Positions 59,537 to 64,000 of a stretch of DNA of 64,000 nucleotides are shown here, piece by piece. The notes beneath the pieces were generated by a model. That model ran no database searches, was not told the DNA's origin, and saw only the letters and a list, made by a program, of their open reading frames with translations. Positions within the stretch are counted from its first letter, which is position 1. Every line of letters starts with the position of its first letter. The stretch comes from Pseudomonas azadiae (GTDB taxonomy: Bacteria; Pseudomonadota; Gammaproteobacteria; Pseudomonadales; Pseudomonadaceae), in assembly GCF_019145355.1 (NCBI RefSeq), contig NZ_JAHSTY010000001.1:868001-932000 (forward strand), read 5' to 3'. A program made the translations under genes and the position numbers.

Positions 59537-59863
59537 CTACGCCGGTCTTAAATCCTGTATTTCCAAAGCCAATAGCGCCGACCCCAGGCACTTGCCGTGG
59601 GCATCCAGCGCCAGCGAACGGGTGACGCCACCGCGCAGGATCCCCGGCAGCACGAAGTTCAACGCCTGCACGTTGGGCAATTCATAGCGTTTCACCGGCG
59701 CCGCGCCTGCTTCCAGCAAGCCGGCGAAGAACTCGGCCACACGCTCGGCCGTCAAGTGTTCGCACAGCAACGGATAATCCTCGGCGCGATAGGCAATGAT
59801 CGAGATATTCGACGTGTCGCCCTTATCCCCGGTGCGGGAATGGGCCAGCGTGTGCAGCTTCAT
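59537..59863 (-). CDS. AtuA-associated small protein
   Basis: A 108-residue protein matching the C-terminal domain of larger AtuA/DUF1446-type proteins: MKLHTLAHSRTGDKGDTSNISIIAYR and NVQALNFVLPGILRGGVTRSLALDAHGKCLGSALLALEI. Its start overlaps the stop of the AtuA-like gene (ATGA, 59863-59860), so the two chains probably form one complex, a split form of the fused version. The reaction is not established. Confidence 0.87.
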   Translation of the reverse strand: MKLHTLAHSRTGDKGDTSNISIIAYRAEDYPLLCEHLTAERVAEFFAGLLEAGAAPVKRYELPNVQALNFVLPGILRGGVTRSLALDAHGKCLGSALLALEIQDLRPA

Positions 59864-61185
59864 GCTTCGATCCTCGGGTTGACCACGTTACGCGGCAGCA
59901 GCAACGAGGCTACCGCCACCACTTGGCGCACGCTTTTGCTCGCGCCGCCGCCGCCCGACGGGCCGTTGGTGTAGAGGGTTTCCACTTCATTGCCCACACG
60001 CACGGCTTCGCTGCGTTCCTCACAGCGCGCGGCCACGCGCAGGCGCACTTCCCAGGGCTCGACGCCGCTGCGCGGGCCATGGAGCGAGTCCATGCCGATC
60101 AGCTCGGCGCGCACGTCCTGCATCTTCACGCCGATCAATTCAAGACGCTTGAGGACCACATCCCTTGCCAATTGGGCTCGTGCGACAGCGCCGGGGCCGC
60201 CGTAGGACATCTGCCCTTCACCGATCCAACCTTCCAGGTAGCCGACGCTGACCTTCAACTGCTCGGGTCGCGCACGACCGCCGGCGCCCTGGGCGCGAAC
60301 GCGATCAACGGCCTCCTCGACAAACCCCACCCGGGAAAAATCCGCCGTCACATCCGGCGTGAGGTACGCGGCCGGGTCGTGCACCTCGTAGATAAGCTGT
60401 TCAGTGCAGGTGGCACGGCTGACCCGCCCACCGGAACCGGCAACCTTGGTGATCACGGCTGCACCGTCGGCATTGATCTCAGCCAGGGGGAAGCCCAGCC
60501 GAGCCAGGTCGTCCACGTCCTTGAAACCAGGGTCGGCAAAGTACCCACCGCTGACTTGCCCGGCACATTCGAGCAAATGCCCCACCAACGTACCGCGCCC
60601 CAGGCGCTGCCAATCGTCCTCCGCCCAGCCGAATTCAAACATCTGCGGCGCCAGGAACAGCGATGGGTCAGCCACGCGCCCGGTTATGACGATGTCGGCA
60701 TCTGCGCGCAAAGCCTGCAGGATGCCGTCGACGCCCAGGTAGGCATTCGCCGAAATCAGCCGCTCGCCCAAGGCGCCGACGGTCTGGCCGTTATCCAGCA
60801 AAAATTCGGGCTGCAATGCCTTCAGCACGTCGTCGCCGACGACAGCGACCACCTTGAGGTCAAGGCCCAACGCGGCGGCGATCCGCCGCACTTCAATGGC
60901 CGCCGACACCGGGTTGGCCGCGCCCATATTGGTGATAACCCGCAGACGGCGACGCCCGGCCTGCGTACCAACGAAGGGCAACACGCGGCGCATGCGCTCG
61001 CTGAGCAAGGGGTCGTAACCGCCGCTGGGATCGCTGATTCGCACCTGTTGCGCCAAGGCAATCGTGCGTTCGGCCAGGCACTCGAACACCAGGTAATCGA
61101 GGTCGCCCTGCTCGGCCAGTTCCACGGCAGGTTCGATACGGTCGCCGGAATAGCCGGCGCCGGAACCGATGCGCAAGGTTTTCAT
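59860..61185 (-). CDS. AtuA-family (DUF1446) protein
   Basis: A 441-residue protein of the acyclic-terpene-utilisation AtuA family. Conserved features are MKTLRIGSGAGYSGDRIEPAVELAEQGDLDYLVFECLAERTIALAQ, VITNMGAANPVSAA, ADIVITGRVADPSLFLAPQMFEFGW, LLECAGQVSGGYFADPG and the C-terminal TNGPSGGGGASKSVRQVV. AtuA itself is required for citronellol/geraniol use in P. aeruginosa, but this cassette lacks the rest of the atu genes, so the substrate here is probably different. It begins one base after the CitMHS stop; transporter, AtuA and small subunit form one operon. Confidence 0.9.
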   Translation of the reverse strand: MKTLRIGSGAGYSGDRIEPAVELAEQGDLDYLVFECLAERTIALAQQVRISDPSGGYDPLLSERMRRVLPFVGTQAGRRRLRVITNMGAANPVSAAIEVRRIAAALGLDLKVVAVVGDDVLKALQPEFLLDNGQTVGALGERLISANAYLGVDGILQALRADADIVITGRVADPSLFLAPQMFEFGWAEDDWQRLGRGTLVGHLLECAGQVSGGYFADPGFKDVDDLARLGFPLAEINADGAAVITKVAGSGGRVSRATCTEQLIYEVHDPAAYLTPDVTADFSRVGFVEEAVDRVRAQGAGGRARPEQLKVSVGYLEGWIGEGQMSYGGPGAVARAQLARDVVLKRLELIGVKMQDVRAELIGMDSLHGPRSGVEPWEVRLRVAARCEERSEAVRVGNEVETLYTNGPSGGGGASKSVRQVVAVASLLLPRNVVNPRIEA

Positions 61186-61186
61186 A

Positions 61187-62479
61187 TCAGATAACTCCCA
61201 GGAGCAACGCGGTCAGGGTCATCAACACCGACGCGGCAAACAGAAACGGAATGGTAAAACGCTGGTGATCGGCCAATTCGATCTTGCACAGGCCCACCAG
61301 CAGGAAGGTCGCAGGGGTCAGCGGGCTGACCGGGAAACCGGTGGTGTGCACGCCCAGCAACGAGGCCTGGGCCACTTGCAACGGATCGACGCCCAAAGCC
61401 TTGCCGACCTCCGCGATTACCGGCATCACGCCAAAATAGTAGGAATCAGGATCGAACAGCATGCTCAACGGCATGGAGATAAAGCCTACAACCGCCGGGA
61501 TCAGCTTGCCGTGGCCGGCCGGAATCTGCGCCACCGCCACTTCGGCGATGGCCTTGAGCATGCCGGTGCCCTGCATGATGCCGGTGAACACGCCGGCCGC
61601 CAGCAGGATACTGGCCATGGTCAGCGCGGTCTTCGCATGCGCATCGATACGGGCGCGCTGGGCGTCGACGTTCGGGTAGTTGATGCACAGCGCGATCACC
61701 GTACCGAGCATGAACATCACCACCGGATCGACCCAGCCGGCGATCATCACCACCATCACCAGCACCGTCAGAATCAGGTTGACCCAGAACAGACGCGGGC
61801 GGCGCAGCTTGATGTCGTCGTCACTGAGCACCCGCTGCGGCATGGCGTCCACGCTGGAACCGGCGCCGAGGCCCAGGCGTTTTTCTTCGCGATGGCCCAG
61901 CCACCAGGCGCAGGCGAAGACAAAGATCAGGCCGACGATCTGCACCGGAATCAGTGGTTGGAACAAATCCGCCACCGGCACATGCAAGGCCGCCGACGAG
62001 CGCAGCACCGGGCCGGTCCAGGGCAGGAAGTTGACCCCGGCCGCCATCGCACAGACACACGCGAGGATGCGCTTATCGATCCCCAGCCGGGTATACAAGG
62101 GCAGCATGGCGGGCACCGTCACCAGGAAGGTCACCGCGCCGGAGCCGTCGAGGTGCACCAGCAGCGCCAAGGTCGCGGTACCTACGACAATTCGTGTAGG
62201 ACGCGTCCCTACCGTGCGCAGGATGCGATCAATGATGGGGTCGAGCATGCCAGCATCGGTCATGATCCCGAAAAACAGGATCGCGAACACAAACATGCCC
62301 ACCACGGGGGCGACGTTCTTGATGCCGGTGATGATAAAGGCGCTGGTCTGCAGGCCGAACCCGCCAAGCAGTGCGGCGATGATCGGCAAGGCGATCAGGG
62401 CCACCAGCGGTGAGAGGCGTTTGCTCATGACGGCAGCGAGCAGGCACAGGATGGTGATGACACCCAGGGTTGCGAGCAT
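61187..62479 (-). CDS. CitMHS-family organic-acid:metal transporter
   Basis: 430 residues with about twelve membrane helices. CitMHS proteins take up citrate complexed to Mg or Ca together with protons. Motifs include FVFAILFFGIMTDAGMLDPIID, LVHLDGSGAVTFLVTVPAMLPLYTRLGI and MLFDPDSYYFGVMPV, and the end TTGFPVSPLTPATFLLVGLCKIELADHQRFTI is characteristic. GGAG stands seven bases before ATG 62479. It is the first gene of an operon with two AtuA-type genes and is divergent from a LysR regulator, which suggests uptake and catabolism of one tricarboxylate-like or hydroxy-acid compound. Confidence 0.92.
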   Translation of the reverse strand: MLATLGVITILCLLAAVMSKRLSPLVALIALPIIAALLGGFGLQTSAFIITGIKNVAPVVGMFVFAILFFGIMTDAGMLDPIIDRILRTVGTRPTRIVVGTATLALLVHLDGSGAVTFLVTVPAMLPLYTRLGIDKRILACVCAMAAGVNFLPWTGPVLRSSAALHVPVADLFQPLIPVQIVGLIFVFACAWWLGHREEKRLGLGAGSSVDAMPQRVLSDDDIKLRRPRLFWVNLILTVLVMVVMIAGWVDPVVMFMLGTVIALCINYPNVDAQRARIDAHAKTALTMASILLAAGVFTGIMQGTGMLKAIAEVAVAQIPAGHGKLIPAVVGFISMPLSMLFDPDSYYFGVMPVIAEVGKALGVDPLQVAQASLLGVHTTGFPVSPLTPATFLLVGLCKIELADHQRFTIPFLFAASVLMTLTALLLGVI

Positions 62480-62604
62480 GGGTTACTCCAGGGCGGCCTT
62501 GGTGGCCGGTTATTGTTTTCCACGGAGTATTGGAAGCGCGGTAGTCTTTGTAAATTGGAATATTCACCTGCTGGCGTTCGGAAAAACAAAATGAAGCATT
62601 CCCT

Positions 62605-63501
62605 ATGAAGAACAGCATCCAACACATCCAGGCCTTCCTTGCGGTGGCGCGCACAGGCAGTTTCACCAAGGCGGCCAATGAGCTGCACCTGTCACCCTCG
62701 GCGCTCACGGTGCAAGTGCAACAATTGGAAGACTGGCTCGGCGTCGCCCTGCTCGACCGCAGCCCGCGCCACGTCAGCATCACCGCCGCGGGCCAGGAAG
62801 CCCGCGGGCCGATGGAAAAACTGCTGCTGGACCTGGATAACATCGTCACCGGCTCCCGTGACCTCGCCGCGCTGCGCCGGGGCGTGGTCACCCTTGCCGC
62901 CCTGCCCTCGGTGTGCGCCGGCACGCTGGCGCCGGTGCTGCGCCTGTTTCGTGAGCGTTTTGCCGGGATCGACGTGCGCCTGCATGACCTGGTGGCCCAT
63001 CGCATTCATGCCCAGGTGCGTTCCGGCGAAGTGGATTTCGGCATTGGCGTACGCGCGCGGCTCAGCCATGGCCTGGAATTCGTAGCGGTGCTGAATGACC
63101 GATTGTGTGCGTTTGTACCGCAGGATCATCCCCTCGCCCGCCATCGCCAACTGACCTTGGGGCAACTGGCGGACCAGCCGATCATCCTCACCGGGCGCGA
63201 CAGCAGCGTGCGTGAACACGTGGATGCCTTATTCGACGAGACACGGCTGACGATGAACGCCGGCATGGAAGCCAACTACATGTCGACGGTGTTGGCACTG
63301 GTGCGCCAGGGGCTGGGGATCAGTGTGCTGCCCGAGTCGGCGGCGGACAGTCTGGAGGGGTTGAAGCGCATCCACATCGATCATCCTGGGGTGAATAGGG
63401 AGATCGGGTTGATCAGTCGCAGCGGGGTTGCACTAAGCCCGGCCGCACAGCGCTGCTTTGATCTGCTCAAAGACGAATTATCTGACACAGCGCAGCGCTA
63501 A
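62605..63501 (+). CDS. LysR-family regulator of the CitMHS-AtuA operon
   Basis: 298 residues: winged helix-turn-helix at 1-62 (IQHIQAFLAVARTGSFTKAANELHLSPSALTVQVQQLEDWLG), then an effector-binding domain (VVTLAALPSVCAGTLAPVLRLFRERFAGIDVRLHDLVAHRIHAQVRSGEVDFGIGV). The divergent position, 125 bases from the transporter start, points to control of that operon with the imported compound as likely inducer. The stop is directly followed by a REPIN. Confidence 0.92.
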   Translation: MKNSIQHIQAFLAVARTGSFTKAANELHLSPSALTVQVQQLEDWLGVALLDRSPRHVSITAAGQEARGPMEKLLLDLDNIVTGSRDLAALRRGVVTLAALPSVCAGTLAPVLRLFRERFAGIDVRLHDLVAHRIHAQVRSGEVDFGIGVRARLSHGLEFVAVLNDRLCAFVPQDHPLARHRQLTLGQLADQPIILTGRDSSVREHVDALFDETRLTMNAGMEANYMSTVLALVRQGLGISVLPESAADSLEGLKRIHIDHPGVNREIGLISRSGVALSPAAQRCFDLLKDELSDTAQR

Positions 63502-63590
63502 TGTGGGAGCGGGCTTGCTCGCGAAAGCGGAATGTCAGTCACTGATGATTTGACTGAACCACAGCTTTCGCGAGCAAGCCCGCTCCCACA
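63502..63590. repeat. REPIN, GGGAGCGGGCTTGCTCGCGA type
   Basis: Perfect 27-base inverted arms (63502-63528 and 63564-63590). The first base follows the LysR stop codon directly. Same family as 44753-44843. Confidence 0.95.
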
Positions 63591-63603
63591 GTCGAACCTG
63601 CGT

Positions 63604-64000
63604 TTAATCCAGCATAGCGATATGTTTAGGATGGCTGGCCACACGCGTCAACCATGCCTGCACCGCCGGATAAGGCGTCAGATCAAACCCACCCTCATGC
63701 GCCACATGGGTGTAGGCATACAAGGCGATATCGGCAATCGAATACTGCTCGCCCACCAGGAATGGCGTGGCTTGCAACTGACGCTCCATGACCTTCAGCG
63801 CCTTGTATCCGCCCTTATGGGTGGTTTTGTATTCCTCCAGGCGATCCTGCGGCATGTTCAGGTAAAACTGGATAAACCGCGCCACCGCAATGTACGGCTC
63901 GTGGCTGTATTGCTCGAAAAACTGCCACTGCAACACTTGCGTACGCAGGCGCGGCTCGGTGGGCAGGAACTCACTGCCATCGGCGAGGAAGTTGAGGATC
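63604..64000 (-). CDS. Glutathione S-transferase (5' part beyond window)
   Basis: The last about 131 residues of a GST. The visible part begins ILNFLADGSEFLPTEPRLRTQVLQWQFFEQYSHEPYIAV, the linker between the two domains and the first C-terminal helices. It continues through ALKVMERQLQATPFLVGEQYSIADIALYAYTHVAHEGGFDLTPYPAVQAWLTRVASHPKHIAMLD. SIADIALYAY is the conserved N-capping box/helix of GSTs. The thioredoxin-like domain with the catalytic residue lies outside the window. The frame is open to the window edge, so the true start is further right. Confidence 0.92.
   Translation of the reverse strand, partial: ILNFLADGSEFLPTEPRLRTQVLQWQFFEQYSHEPYIAVARFIQFYLNMPQDRLEEYKTTHKGGYKALKVMERQLQATPFLVGEQYSIADIALYAYTHVAHEGGFDLTPYPAVQAWLTRVASHPKHIAMLD

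Overview
The window looks like a chromosomal segment of a Pseudomonas of the fluorescens group. It has high-GC coding DNA and REP/REPIN repeats carrying the GGGAGCGGGCTTGCTCGCGA and GGGAGCTGGCTTGCCTGCGA cores. It also has a Pseudomonas-type housekeeping neighbourhood (prmB, aroC, smr, folE, mnmC, fumC) and a csrA/rsm paralogue. No phage, plasmid, insertion sequence, rRNA or CRISPR was found. One tRNA gene, tRNA-Asn(GTT), is present.

Layout. Positions 1-6.5 kb hold a carotenoid gene cluster. idi(type 2)-crtX-crtY-crtI-crtB run leftward with four consecutive 4-bp start/stop overlaps, and crtE is divergent from them across a shared control region. Together they would make IPP/DMAPP balance, GGPP, phytoene, lycopene, beta-carotene and a glycosylated xanthophyll. 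The hydroxylase crtZ that CrtX would need is not in the window. Positions 6.5-11.3 kb hold a periplasmic protein, a small protein, a TetR/oxidoreductase pair, two membrane proteins and the tRNA. Positions 11.3-25 kb hold a LysR/lldD pair, two c-di-GMP enzymes around a TenA-like protein, an ABC exporter/DsbA-like/trhO group, bolA, fumC and a DMT exporter. Positions 25-35 kb hold a thiolase, the polyphosphate:AMP kinase, mnmC and a 1610-residue protein with leucine-rich repeats and a probable NEL-type ubiquitin ligase domain.

Positions 35.4-40.2 kb are the three-gene operon for the osmoprotectant N-acetylglutaminylglutamine amide. Positions 40-49 kb hold csrA, an SDR, a 50-residue DUF3309 gene, an LtaS-type phosphoglycerol transferase, an ankyrin pair, an acyl-CoA synthetase, a DUF3509 gene and a stand-alone LuxR HTH protein. 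Positions 49-59.4 kb hold an acireductone-dioxygenase-like gene that has lost three of its four metal ligands, an MFS transporter, aroC, a hydrolase, prmB, an isochorismatase-fold protein, smr and folE. A small cassette of a zeta-toxin-like kinase plus a 62-residue partner sits between smr and folE. Positions 59.5-64 kb hold a CitMHS transporter with two AtuA-type proteins and a divergent LysR regulator, then part of a glutathione S-transferase.

The candidates most likely to be under-described are the zeta-kinase/small-protein cassette (57307-58223), the large NEL-type protein (30333-35165), the ligand-poor ARD homologue coupled to a transporter (49314-51001), and the crt control region (5419-5621). 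All functions are read from the sequence and from remembered family features; no database search was run.
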